A stretch of DNA of 14,457 nt from JBLHKW01 sp047618565 (GTDB taxonomy: Bacteria > Planctomycetota > UBA1135 > GCA-002686595), in NCBI GenBank assembly GCA_047618565.1, contig JBLHKW010000134.1:1-14457 (forward strand). The letters run 5' to 3'. Positions 1 to 9,586 of the stretch are shown here, piece after piece. The notes under the pieces were generated by a model. That model ran no database searches and was not told the origin of the DNA. It saw only the letters and a list, made by a program, of their open reading frames with translations. The first letter of the stretch is position 1, and the number at the start of each line of letters is the position of its first letter. The translations under genes were made by a program, and so were the position numbers.

Positions 1-129
1 GCGATCACGAGCAGCATGATCTACTCGCAGATCCTGAAGCAGTTCAACCAGCGCCGGATACCCCACGAAGCGGAGCAGTACTACCCGGACCCGGCGGAAC
101 GCGGGCAGTTCGTGTTCTTCCTGGAGTGA
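1..129 (+). CDS. C-terminal end of an unrecognised protein (partial)
   Basis: An open frame runs from the window edge to a TGA at 127-129 and gives 42 residues ending in 'GQFVFFLE'. It includes 'MIYSQILKQFNQRRIPHEAE' and a 'YYPDPAERGQ' stretch. The tail is polar and charged, with no membrane segment. Codon use is G/C-rich at third positions like the downstream genes, which supports it being real coding sequence. I do not recognise the family from this fragment and assign no function. A strong hairpin starts 6 bases after the stop, consistent with this being the end of a transcription unit. Confidence 0.6.
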   Translation, partial: AITSSMIYSQILKQFNQRRIPHEAEQYYPDPAERGQFVFFLE

Positions 130-135
130 GACGCG

Positions 136-216
136 GGTACGGAGCCACGCTCATCGTCAACGGATTCGAGGCCCCGGGGAACGCGAATCCGTTGACGATG
201 AGCGTGGCTCAGTACC
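136..216. repeat. Long near-perfect inverted repeat (27-bp perfect core), possible terminator
   Basis: Bases 142-168 are the exact reverse complement of 184-210 (27 bp), with a 15-base spacer (169-183). After a single mismatch (141/211) pairing resumes for five more base pairs (136-140 with 212-216), so the stem is 32 pairs in 33 positions. It begins 7 bases after the stop of the upstream gene and 173 bases before the thrS start. A transcript from either strand would fold into a very stable hairpin. The position suggests a terminator or 3'-end processing signal, but no T-tract follows on either strand, so a classical intrinsic terminator is not demonstrated. GTAC occurs on both sides (137-140 and 212-215), so a tiny palindromic insertion is an alternative. 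Confidence 0.85.
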
Positions 217-389
217 GGGGAGCCCGCGTGCTCAACCACCGCCCGCGCGCGGGAAAATCGCCACCAGCGGGTCCGGCGCGAGGTCGCGCTGATAGACTTC
301 CCCGGATCGTGCCATCTTCGGGAGTGGTATCGAACTCCGTCGTCCCAGGTAGGGCCGTGGAGCCAGTCTTCCCGCGCGAAGAAACAATC

Positions 390-2165
390 ATGTCAGAGAT
401 CCAGGCGGCGTCTCAGGTAGAGGCGCCCTTTCCGCTCTCTACCCTGCGCCATTCGATCGCGCACCTGATGGCCTCGGCCGTCGGGAAGCTCTACCCGGGT
501 GTTCAGTACGGCTTCGGGCCGAAGATCGAGCACGGGTTCTACTACGACTTCGACGTCGAGGAGCCCTTCAGCACCAAGGACCTGCGTCGGATCGAGAAGG
601 AGATGTACCGCATCGCGCGCAAGTCTCCGCCGATCGAGCGCACGGAGGTCACGCGCGACGACGCGCGTGCCAAGCTAGAGGCTGAGGGACAGCATTACAA
701 GGTAGAGGCCCTGGACCTGATCCCGGAGGGAGAGGCCATCAGCTTCTACGGGCACGGTGAATGGTCGGATCTGTGCGAGGGACCGCACATCGATCACTTC
801 GGCCAGCCCTTCTTCTTCAAGCTGCAGCACGTCGCCGGCGCCTACTGGCGCGGTGACGAGAAGCGGCCGATGATGCAGCGCATCTACGGCACGGCGTTCT
901 GGAGTCAGGAAGCGCTCGACGCGCACCTGGAGTGGCTCGAGGAGGTCAAGAAGCGCGACCACCGCAAGATCGGTACCGAGCAAGACCTGTTCAGCTCCCA
1001 TGCGGAGGCGGGCGCGGGCTTCGTCTTCTGGCACCCGAACCTGGGCATCGTGCGGCGCGAGATCGAGGACTTCTGGTGGCAGACCCACACGCGTGATGGC
1101 TACAAGCCCGTGTACACCCCGCACGTGTCGCGCGAGAGCCTGTTCGAGATCTCGGGTCACCTGACCAACTACGCGGAGATGATGTACGCGCCCATGGAGC
1201 TCGACGCGCTGCCGTATCGGGTCAAGCCCATGAACTGTCCGGGGCACGTGTTGATCTACAAGAACCGTGGGCGCTCCTATCGCGAGCTGCCCCTGCGCTG
1301 GGCCGAGCTCGGGACCGTCTATCGCTACGAGCGTTCCGGTGTCGTGCACGGCATGTTGCGCGTGCGCGGCTTCACCCAGGATGATGCGCACGTCTTCTGT
1401 ACCCCGGAACAGCTCGCGCATGAGATCGCGGGTGTCTGCCGCCTGGTGCACGAGATCCTGTCGACCTTCGGCTTCGAGTACACCGCCTATCTGGCCACCC
1501 GGCCGGCGGAGAAGACCATCGGTGAGGACGATGTGTGGGAGCGCGCTACCGAGGCCCTGCGCGAGGCGGCCGAGGCGGTCGGTCTGCCCCTGGTGCTGGA
1601 CGAGGGCGGCGGAGCGTTCTACGGCCCGAAGATCGACTACAAGATCAAGGACGCCCTCGGTCGCGAGTGGCAGAACTCCACCATCCAGTGCGACTTCAAT
1701 CTGCCCGAACGCTTCGACCTGTCGTTCACCGATAACGACGGCACCCAGAAGCGGCCGATCATGGTGCACCGCGCCATCCTCGGCAGTCTGGAGCGCTTCG
1801 TCGGTTGTCTGATCGAGCACTTCGGGGGCAAGTTCCCGTTCTGGCTGGCGCCGACCCAGGTGGCCCTGATTCCGATTCGCGAGGAGCACACGGACTATTG
1901 CCGCGAGCTCGAGCGGAAGCTGCACGCGGAACTATTCAGGGTGGATTGCATGGCGGATCCCGCCCACATGAACAAGAAGATCAAGGAGTCCCAGAAGGCT
2001 CAGGTGCCCTACATGCTGATCGCCGGCGAGCGCGAGCGTGACGAGGGCACCGTGGCCGTGCGTCGGCGCGGGACCCGCGATCAGGAGGTCATCCCGTTCG
2101 ACGAGTTCCTGGAGCGCATTCGCAAGCTGCGCGAGACGCGCGCGATCGCGCTCCACGGGGAATAG
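390..2165 (+). CDS. thrS: Threonyl-tRNA synthetase lacking the TGS domain
   Basis: Cytoplasmic class II synthetase that charges tRNA-Thr with threonine and hydrolyses mischarged Ser-tRNA-Thr. The 591 residues begin almost at once with the editing domain: HSIAH (H21, H25) and CEGPH (C129, H133) form the metal-like editing site. The catalytic core carries the zinc ligands C283 (MNCPGH), H334 (DDAHVF) and H460 (MVHRAI). Their spacing of 51 and 126 residues matches C334/H385/H511 of the E. coli enzyme. Motif 2 is around 'YRYERSGVVHGMLRVRGF', and a C-terminal anticodon-binding domain follows (from about residue 487). The E. coli enzyme is 642 residues; the roughly 50 missing here are its N-terminal TGS domain. 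The frame is open upstream to 126, but that stretch covers the hairpin and gives arginine/proline-rich sequence with no TGS likeness, so I start at ATG 390. No strong Shine-Dalgarno is seen, only purine-rich GAAGAAA. Confidence 0.97.
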   Translation: MSEIQAASQVEAPFPLSTLRHSIAHLMASAVGKLYPGVQYGFGPKIEHGFYYDFDVEEPFSTKDLRRIEKEMYRIARKSPPIERTEVTRDDARAKLEAEGQHYKVEALDLIPEGEAISFYGHGEWSDLCEGPHIDHFGQPFFFKLQHVAGAYWRGDEKRPMMQRIYGTAFWSQEALDAHLEWLEEVKKRDHRKIGTEQDLFSSHAEAGAGFVFWHPNLGIVRREIEDFWWQTHTRDGYKPVYTPHVSRESLFEISGHLTNYAEMMYAPMELDALPYRVKPMNCPGHVLIYKNRGRSYRELPLRWAELGTVYRYERSGVVHGMLRVRGFTQDDAHVFCTPEQLAHEIAGVCRLVHEILSTFGFEYTAYLATRPAEKTIGEDDVWERATEALREAAEAVGLPLVLDEGGGAFYGPKIDYKIKDALGREWQNSTIQCDFNLPERFDLSFTDNDGTQKRPIMVHRAILGSLERFVGCLIEHFGGKFPFWLAPTQVALIPIREEHTDYCRELERKLHAELFRVDCMADPAHMNKKIKESQKAQVPYMLIAGERERDEGTVAVRRRGTRDQEVIPFDEFLERIRKLRETRAIALHGE

Positions 2166-2167
2166 GA
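2164..2167 (+). promoter_or_regulatory. Shine-Dalgarno-like AGGA overlapping the thrS stop
   Basis: AGGA lies 8 bases before ATG 2176 and overlaps the last bases of the thrS TAG stop. It is short, but it is the clearest ribosome-binding candidate in the window. It supports ATG 2176 rather than the upstream open frame inside thrS, and suggests that ribosomes finishing thrS could reinitiate on the kinase gene. Confidence 0.35.
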
Positions 2168-2175
2168 CCCACGGG

Positions 2176-5100
2176 ATGTCTCGACCGGATCCGACACCCT
2201 CCGAGCTGTTCGCGCGCTTCATGGAGCGCTCCGGGGCCGACTTCGAGGAGCTCTGTGCCGAGCATCCGGAACACGCGCCGGAGCTCAGGCAGCAGAAGGA
2301 GAACATCGAGCAGCTCGAGCGCTTCCGCGGGAATGCGGGTGTCGCCGGTCCGATGACCGTGCTGATCCAGAAGCACTACGGCGAGCAGGTGAGCGGCCCG
2401 CGCATCGCGCTCGACGAGGATGCGGGCGGCGAGCGCGTCGATTCGCCGCTCATGGAGCGGCTGTACGGTCGCACGGGATCCTTCGGCCGCTACGAGCTCA
2501 AGGCGGAGGTCGGGCGCGGCGGGCAGGGAGCCATCTTGCGGGTCTGGGACGAGGACCTGCGCCGGAGCCTGGCCATGAAGGTCCTGCTCGGCACCGAGGT
2601 GTCGCCGCTCAAGAAGCCTGTGGTGGAAGCCAAGAAGCTCGGGCGCTTCCTGGAGGAGGCGCAGATCACCGGGCAGCTCGACCATCCCGGCATCGTGCCC
2701 GTGCACGAGCTGGGGCTCGACTCCGAGGGCGGCGTGTACTTCACGATGAAGCTCGTGCGCGGCGACGACCTGCGCACGATCATCGAGAAGGTGCACGGGC
2801 CCGGTGACGAGTGGGGCATGACGCGCGCCCTGGCCGTCATTCTGAAGGTCTGCGAGTCCGTCAGCTACGCCCATGCGAAGGGCGTGGTGCACCGCGACCT
2901 CAAGCCCGGCAATGTCATGGTGGGGCGTTATGGCGAGGTCTACGTGATGGACTGGGGCCTGGCGCGCGTCGTTGGACAGGAGGGTCACAGGGATGTCTGC
3001 ATCAACAAGGAGCAGGCCGGAAGTCTGAGCGAGGTGCGGTCGGACCGGCGCGATCGTGGTGGCGAGGAGCCCGATTCGCCTCTGATGACGCGCGAGGGCG
3101 ACGTGGTCGGGACGCCGGCTTTCATGTCGCCCGAACAGGCCCGTGGCGAGCTGGACAAGGTCGGTCCACGGGCGGATGTGTACTCCATCGGCGCCATGCT
3201 GTACGAGCTGCTGACGGGGCAGATGCCCTACGTGTCGCCCGGTTCGCGGGTGAACAACTACGCCATCTGGGGCATGCTCCAGAACGGGCCTCCGAAGCGC
3301 ATCGAGCGTATCGTGCCCGAGTTGCCGGAGGAGCTGATCGCCATCTGTGACAAGGCGATGGCGCGCGAGAAGCTCGACCGCTACCAGTCCGTGGCGGAGC
3401 TGCGCAGGGATCTGCAGGCCTACCTGGGCGGGCGCGTGGTACAGGCCTACGAGACCGGCGCCCTGGTCGAGTTGAAGAAGTGGGTGCTGCGCAATCGTGC
3501 CCTGGCAGCCGCCGCCGCGGCCGTCGTCCTGTTGCTGGTCGTGGGGCTGATCGCTATGAGTCGCAGCCGGCAAGAGATCGCCCGTGAACGCGCGGTCGCC
3601 GAGCGCGCCGCGCGCGAGACCGGCTGGCAGGGATACGTGGCCAACCTGCGTCAAGCGGCCTCGAGTCTCGAATCGGAGGCCTACGCGGAGGCGCGCCGCA
3701 GACTGGATGCCTGTCGCCCGGAATTTCGCGACTGGGAGTGGCGCCACTTGCAGCTGCGTCTGGATCAGTCCATCCACGACTGGTCGGCGCACGACTCGGC
3801 GGTCACGGCTCTGGTCTTCGATGCGCGTGGCCGCGAGCTCATCTCGGCCTCCGCCGACTCCAGCGTGCGAGGCTGGAATCCGTCCAATGGATCACTCCTG
3901 ACGCGTTTCGCGTCGGCGTCGGGTCCCGTGTTGTCGCTGGCCTTTCTCACGGGAGACGAAGCGCGTCTGAGCGGGGCCGGTGGCGGGGAGCTGTGGGTCT
4001 GGAACGATCGCGGGCAGCTGCAGGGCGAGCCGCGTGCCGCCGATCCCGGATCCGCACACACCGTCGTGCCGGGAACGGATCTCGTGATCTCTGCGCGGCC
4101 CGCGCGCCGATCTGTCGACAGTGCCGGGGCCATGGCCCTGCCGCCGAACGTGATCCTGGCGAGCATCGATGGGCGCGAGCTATGGAGTCGGCGCAATGAT
4201 GATGCGCTCGCCGTCGTGGCCGCGAGCTCGGACGGCGAACGTATCGCGGTCGGTGGGCGTCAACGCGTCTACATTTACAGTCGCTCCACGGGCAACATGC
4301 TCGCATCCCGGCCGATGAGCGCTGCCGTCAACGCGCTGGCGTTCGACCCGGGTGGCGGGCGGATCGCGCTCGGTCTCGCGGATGGCAGGCTCGAGCTGTG
4401 GTCCATCGATCGAGCGGGTGCGGGTGCGCGCGCCCAGCTCGACGCTGTTGAACTGGATACCGAATCTTCGGTGGGTTGCGTGGCCTTCAGCCCGGATGGC
4501 GAGCGCCTGGTGGTCGGGCTCGGATCCGGGCGCCTTGCGGTCGTGAACTGCGAGCGTATGCGGCTCGAGCGCGATCTGCTGGGTCACGCGAGCCCGGTGC
4601 TGTCCCTGGCGTTCGCGCCGGATGGCCAGCGTTTCGCGTCGGGAGCCCGGAGCGGCAAGGTGCGCATCTGGCGCAGCGCCGGTGCGGCCTCCATCACGGA
4701 CTTTGACACGGTGCGTGACTCCACGATACGGCTCGTCCAGGTCGATGACGCTGGCTCGCGCGTCGTGGCGATGGGTGGCTTGGTGGTTCGGATCTGGAAT
4801 GCCGCGGATGGCGCGCCCGTGGCTCGTTTCGACGTGATTGCATCCGCTTTTGACGGGGCCAGCAACCGTCTGTTCCTCGTGGACCTGCAGGGCCGGCGGC
4901 GGGTCGTGGACTGCGCATCCGGAGATGCGCTGGCCGAGCTGACGGGGGCCACCGCCGGTGGGGTGGTGCTGGTCGATATCGCGCCCGGCGGAGAGCGCGT
5001 CGCGCTCGTGTTCGACGACGGTTCGGTCGAGCTGCAGGCGGTCGGTGGCGATGGAGACGTCGTGGCTCCGGCCGGAACCCTGGCGTACGTGGAAGAGCTG

Positions 5101-6207
5101 GGTTTCTCGCCCGACGGCCGGCGGCTGGTGGCCCGTGACCATGAGGTGCTCGTGGCCTTCGACGCGGCCAGCGGTCGTGGGCTCCCGGGGCACGAACTCG
5201 GCGGCGGCGACGACCGCTTCTTCGGGTTCGCGTGCGACCCACGCGGTCAGTACGTCGCCTTCACGACCCTCGCCAGGGACTCTGGCGGGAAGCGCGAGAG
5301 TGGCTCACTGGGCGTGCTCGACCTGGAGACAGGGGCGGTCACGACCCTGCTTGCGTCGCGCCCGGTGTTCCCCATGGATGCTCTCGTTACGCCCGATTCG
5401 ATCGCGTTCAGCCCGGATGGCGGGGCACTGGCGAGTGGCGTCACCGATGGTTCCCTGCGACTGTGGTCCCGCGACGACTGGAGCGTCAGCGTCATTCAGG
5501 GCCCGGCCAAGGCCTGGCGCTCGATCACCTTCGATCCCGGTGGCAAGCGTATCTGGGCGCGCAACGAGGACTCGACCGGGATCGGTGTGTTCGACTCAGG
5601 GCGCGCGGAGTGGCTGTTCACGTTGCCCGTGGCCCGGGGTTACCTCGACGACCTGGCCTACGACGGCGCGCATGACCGGTTGCTGCTGACCAGCGACTAC
5701 GGCGTTCTCCTGTCCCTGGATGGTGCGCTCGAGCAGGCGCGTGGACTCTGGCAGGCGGTCTCCGCGCGCGCGGGTCTGGATGAGACGATCGGGAGCGCGG
5801 CCCAGGCCTATCTCGTCAGCGCGGACGCGGCCGCGTTGCGCGCGGATGACGACATCGATTCCGTGCAGCGTGAACGACTACTGGACCGACTGGACTGGGT
5901 CGGTGATCCATCGGCGGACGACCTCAACGAACTGGCATGGTCGGTCGTGGATCCGGGCGGCGAGCGCCGCGGCGACGTCGTGCGCGCGCTGCGGGTGGCG
6001 CGAGCGGCGCGCAAGCTGGCACCCTCATCGCCGGAGATGCGCGAGACGTTGGCATGGGCGCTGTTCTTCAACGAGCGTTACGTGGAAGCCGAGTCCGAGG
6101 GGATCAAGGCCGTCGAGCTCGCGCCGGTGTCCGAGAAGGGCTCCTATCGGGAGAGCCTCGAGCAGCTGCGGCGTGAGATCCCGAAGCAGCCGTCGGAATC
6201 CAGGTGA
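2176..6207 (+). CDS. Membrane-anchored Ser/Thr protein kinase with WD40-like repeats and a TPR-like tail
   Basis: A Hanks-type kinase of 1343 residues. After an acidic helical N-terminus, the kinase domain spans about 106-417: glycine loop GRGGQG (113-118), lysine K135 in AMKVL, catalytic HRDLKPGN (239-246), DWG in place of DFG (259-261) and MSPE as the APE equivalent (317-320). All catalytic residues are present, so it should be active. The activation segment carries an extra charged loop (about 268-308). One membrane helix (about 442-461) follows, then a helical linker with 'DWEWRHL' and WD40-like repeats from about 535 to 1200. The clearest are 'GKVRIW' near 830 and 'FSPDGG' near 1078. A TPR-like unit lies near 1255-1330. 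The inferred topology is kinase inside and propeller outside the inner membrane, so it may sense an envelope signal or partner; the substrate is unknown. It follows thrS by 10 bases and probably shares its transcript. The open frame reaches back to 2038, but that part overlaps thrS and looks non-coding. Confidence 0.93.
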   Translation: MSRPDPTPSELFARFMERSGADFEELCAEHPEHAPELRQQKENIEQLERFRGNAGVAGPMTVLIQKHYGEQVSGPRIALDEDAGGERVDSPLMERLYGRTGSFGRYELKAEVGRGGQGAILRVWDEDLRRSLAMKVLLGTEVSPLKKPVVEAKKLGRFLEEAQITGQLDHPGIVPVHELGLDSEGGVYFTMKLVRGDDLRTIIEKVHGPGDEWGMTRALAVILKVCESVSYAHAKGVVHRDLKPGNVMVGRYGEVYVMDWGLARVVGQEGHRDVCINKEQAGSLSEVRSDRRDRGGEEPDSPLMTREGDVVGTPAFMSPEQARGELDKVGPRADVYSIGAMLYELLTGQMPYVSPGSRVNNYAIWGMLQNGPPKRIERIVPELPEELIAICDKAMAREKLDRYQSVAELRRDLQAYLGGRVVQAYETGALVELKKWVLRNRALAAAAAAVVLLLVVGLIAMSRSRQEIARERAVAERAARETGWQGYVANLRQAASSLESEAYAEARRRLDACRPEFRDWEWRHLQLRLDQSIHDWSAHDSAVTALVFDARGRELISASADSSVRGWNPSNGSLLTRFASASGPVLSLAFLTGDEARLSGAGGGELWVWNDRGQLQGEPRAADPGSAHTVVPGTDLVISARPARRSVDSAGAMALPPNVILASIDGRELWSRRNDDALAVVAASSDGERIAVGGRQRVYIYSRSTGNMLASRPMSAAVNALAFDPGGGRIALGLADGRLELWSIDRAGAGARAQLDAVELDTESSVGCVAFSPDGERLVVGLGSGRLAVVNCERMRLERDLLGHASPVLSLAFAPDGQRFASGARSGKVRIWRSAGAASITDFDTVRDSTIRLVQVDDAGSRVVAMGGLVVRIWNAADGAPVARFDVIASAFDGASNRLFLVDLQGRRRVVDCASGDALAELTGATAGGVVLVDIAPGGERVALVFDDGSVELQAVGGDGDVVAPAGTLAYVEELGFSPDGRRLVARDHEVLVAFDAASGRGLPGHELGGGDDRFFGFACDPRGQYVAFTTLARDSGGKRESGSLGVLDLETGAVTTLLASRPVFPMDALVTPDSIAFSPDGGALASGVTDGSLRLWSRDDWSVSVIQGPAKAWRSITFDPGGKRIWARNEDSTGIGVFDSGRAEWLFTLPVARGYLDDLAYDGAHDRLLLTSDYGVLLSLDGALEQARGLWQAVSARAGLDETIGSAAQAYLVSADAAALRADDDIDSVQRERLLDRLDWVGDPSADDLNELAWSVVDPGGERRGDVVRALRVARAARKLAPSSPEMRETLAWALFFNERYVEAESEGIKAVELAPVSEKGSYRESLEQLRREIPKQPSESR

Positions 6208-6211
6208 TCCG

Positions 6212-6226
6212 GAGCCGCCCTGGCTC
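6212..6226. terminator. Small hairpin between convergent genes, possible bidirectional terminator
   Basis: GAGCC (6212-6216) pairs with GGCTC (6222-6226) around a 5-base loop, in the 30-base gap between the kinase stop and the stop of the minus-strand oxidase. The location fits a shared terminator, but the stem is only five pairs and no T-tract follows in either direction, so it may be chance in GC-rich DNA. Confidence 0.25.
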
Positions 6227-6237
6227 GCGGGATGGGG

Positions 6238-7449
6238 CTACCAGCCGAACAGGCGTGCCGCGCGCTGGGCGATCTGTTCGCCGATGGCTATCGAGGCGGT
6301 CGCTGCCGGAGACGGTGCGCAGAGTACGTGCAGCGCGTTCTCGCCCTCGGTGAAGCGAAAGTCATCGGCCAGCGTGCCGTCCGGGTCCAGGGCTTGCGCG
6401 CGAACGCCGGCGCCACCGTAGCTGAGGTCCTCCGGGCGCAGCTCGGGGATCAGCTGTTGCAGAGCGTGGGTGAATGCACCGTGGGACAGGGAGCGGTGGA
6501 GTTCGCCGAAGCCGGTCTTCCAGTACCGCGCAGCCATGCGCCAGAAGCCGGGAAAGCTCGCCATGTCGATCAGATCGCGCGCGGAGACGTCGCTCCAGCG
6601 ATAGCCGTTGCGCGAAAGGGCCAGGACAGCGTTCGGCCCGGCCTCGATCTCGCCGCTCGTGCCGCGCGTGAAGTGCACACCGAGGAACGGGAAGCGTGGA
6701 TCGGGGACCGGGTAGATCAGGTTCTTGACGAGCTGGCGACTGGCGGGGCGCAGCAGCTTGTATTCCCCGCGGAAGGGCACGATGCGTGACTTCGGGCGCA
6801 GTCCGGCGCGGCGTGCGATGCGGTCGGCCTGGACCCCGCCGCAGTTGATCAGGCAGCGTGCACTGACCTCGCCAGTAGGCGTCTCGATGATGTAGCGCCC
6901 GTTCTCGCGCCGGATGGCGCCCGCGGCGCGGGAGAGGTGGACCTCGCCCGAGCTGGCCTGCACGTCGCGCGCAAAGGAGCTCGCGACCTGCTTGTAGTCG
7001 ACGATCCCTGTGTCGCCGACGAACAGGCCCGCGACACCGACCAGGTGCGGTTCGTGTTCTCGCAGTCCGGCCGCGTCGAGTCGTCGAACGTCCTCCAGCC
7101 CGTTGGCCTGACCCCGGAGTTCGAGCTCTTCGAGTGCTGGCAGCTGGCTCTCGTTCGTCGCGACGACCACCTTCCCACAGCGCTCGAAGGGGATGTCGTT
7201 CTCGATGCAGTAGCGCTCCATCGCGCGCCGCCCCTCGCTGCAGAGGGTCGCCTTGAGGGAGCCGGGCCGGTAGTACAGGCCCGAGTGCAGCACGCCGCTG
7301 TTGTTGCCGGTCTGGTGGGCTGCCGTGCGGTTCTCGGCCTCGAGCACCAGCAGGTCGGACGGGCGCAGGGCGAGCAGCGCGCGGGCGGTCGCGAGGCCGA
7401 CGATGCCGGCGCCGATGACCACGACTTCGAATCGCTCAGGGGAGGACAT
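6238..7449 (-). CDS. lhgO: L-2-hydroxyglutarate oxidase/dehydrogenase (LhgO-type, FAD)
   Basis: FAD enzyme of the DAO superfamily that oxidises L-2-hydroxyglutarate to 2-oxoglutarate, passing electrons to the membrane quinone pool or to oxygen; it serves in metabolite repair and glutarate/lysine breakdown. The product is 403 residues, close to the E. coli protein at about 420. The N-terminal dinucleotide-binding motif GAGIVG (13-18) is followed by 'NNSGVLHSGLYY' (49-60), a hallmark of this family. The C-terminus has 'GGAGVRAQALDPDGTLADDF' (345-364) and 'APSPAATASIAIG', also typical. I start at the ATG read from 7449; the open frame extends to 7857, but the extra part overlaps thiC and lacks any domain. 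No Shine-Dalgarno is visible before the start. It converges on the kinase gene and diverges from thiC. No csiD or gab genes are nearby, so a stand-alone repair role is more likely than a glutarate operon. Confidence 0.9.
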   Translation of the reverse strand: MSSPERFEVVVIGAGIVGLATARALLALRPSDLLVLEAENRTAAHQTGNNSGVLHSGLYYRPGSLKATLCSEGRRAMERYCIENDIPFERCGKVVVATNESQLPALEELELRGQANGLEDVRRLDAAGLREHEPHLVGVAGLFVGDTGIVDYKQVASSFARDVQASSGEVHLSRAAGAIRRENGRYIIETPTGEVSARCLINCGGVQADRIARRAGLRPKSRIVPFRGEYKLLRPASRQLVKNLIYPVPDPRFPFLGVHFTRGTSGEIEAGPNAVLALSRNGYRWSDVSARDLIDMASFPGFWRMAARYWKTGFGELHRSLSHGAFTHALQQLIPELRPEDLSYGGAGVRAQALDPDGTLADDFRFTEGENALHVLCAPSPAATASIAIGEQIAQRAARLFGW

Positions 7450-7481
7450 GGGGCCGCATGATCGAGGATGGCGGGGCTCGG

Positions 7482-7511
7482 ATCGAGGGTCGACTTCCCG
7501 AACCCCTCGAT
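7482..7511. repeat. 8-bp inverted repeat upstream of lhgO
   Basis: ATCGAGGG (7482-7489) and CCCTCGAT (7504-7511) are perfect reverse complements separated by 14 bases. The repeat lies 33 to 62 bases upstream of the lhgO start on the minus strand. A dimeric repressor operator or a short leader hairpin are both possible; chance is not excluded. No regulator gene lies beside it. Confidence 0.35.
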
Positions 7512-7702
7512 TCTGGACCCCTGGATCGACTGGCTTCGGTGTGGCTCGCGGTGCACAGGTCCGCACGTACACAGGGGTTGCGGTCGCCCGGGCCGTCGGG
7601 TGGGGGCCGGATCGCGCTCGATGGCCCAAGGACTTGAAGCGTCGGGGGGGAGGTCGAGGGTTGGTTGCGCGACCTACACCGAACACAGGCAGTTCCTGAG
7701 CG

Positions 7703-7731
7703 TTCAATTGGGGGGTGGGGAGGGCTACACT
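7703..7731 (+). promoter_or_regulatory. Possible sigma70-like promoter for thiC
   Basis: TTCAAT (7703-7708) and TACACT (7726-7731) are 17 bases apart, 83 bases before the thiC start and on its strand. The -10-like box matches TATAAT at four of six positions and the -35-like box is poor. It stands out because it is one of the few A/T-containing spots in the region. This is a weak match seen by eye only. Confidence 0.25.
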
Positions 7732-7813
7732 GGCCGCCTTCAGCCTCCCGCCGAGGTCAGTCGAGCGCAGCCCCTGACCCCTACGAATCCCGGCCACCTG
7801 CGACACGAGCACG

Positions 7814-9481
<1,668 letters not shown>

Positions 9482-9502
9482 TCGATAAGTGAGGCCTATC
9501 GA
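9482..9502. terminator. Short inverted repeat directly after thiC
   Basis: TCGATA (9482-9487) and TATCGA (9497-9502) pair around a 9-base loop immediately after the thiC stop. A second weak hairpin (GGGCC 9522-9526, GGCCC 9531-9535) follows in the same 105-base gap. Neither has a T-tract. They could attenuate read-through from thiC into the next gene, but support is positional only. Confidence 0.25.
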
Positions 9503-9586
9503 GGGTCATGGGGCGTTTGGAGGGCCCGCAGGCCCGGGGTGGGCGATAGTGAGGGTGCGCTCGCCGCTACCCGATAACGCCACTCG

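Larger units (their letters stand above)
7450..7813. other. Gene-free divergent intergenic region between lhgO and thiC
   Basis: These 364 bases must hold the promoters of both divergent genes. I find no credible small gene: the open frames crossing it are extensions of the lhgO frame or shadows. It contains a small inverted repeat (7482-7511), a G-rich stretch at 7709-7724 next to a weak promoter-like pair, and a 6-bp repeat (GGTCAG 7756-7761, CTGACC 7775-7780) ahead of thiC. The conserved TPP-riboswitch cores (CUGAGA and the GAUCUGG-type segment) are not present. Confidence 0.6.

Noticed and set aside
126..389. N-terminal extension of ThrRS
   Set aside because: The frame is open, but it runs through the long hairpin and gives proline/arginine-rich sequence unlike TGS; the normal editing domain follows soon after ATG 390.
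211..389. T-box or tRNA-like leader controlling thrS
   Set aside because: No T-box core sequence or anticodon-like stem could be recognised; only short GC-rich pairings are present.
675..1925. 416-codon open frame on the minus strand inside thrS
   Set aside because: It is the antisense shadow of thrS in high-GC DNA, lacks any recognisable domain, and thrS is certain on the other strand.
2089..3792. 567-codon minus-strand open frame opposite the kinase
   Set aside because: Histidine/arginine/leucine-rich shadow composition with no motif; the plus-strand kinase motifs occupy the same bases.
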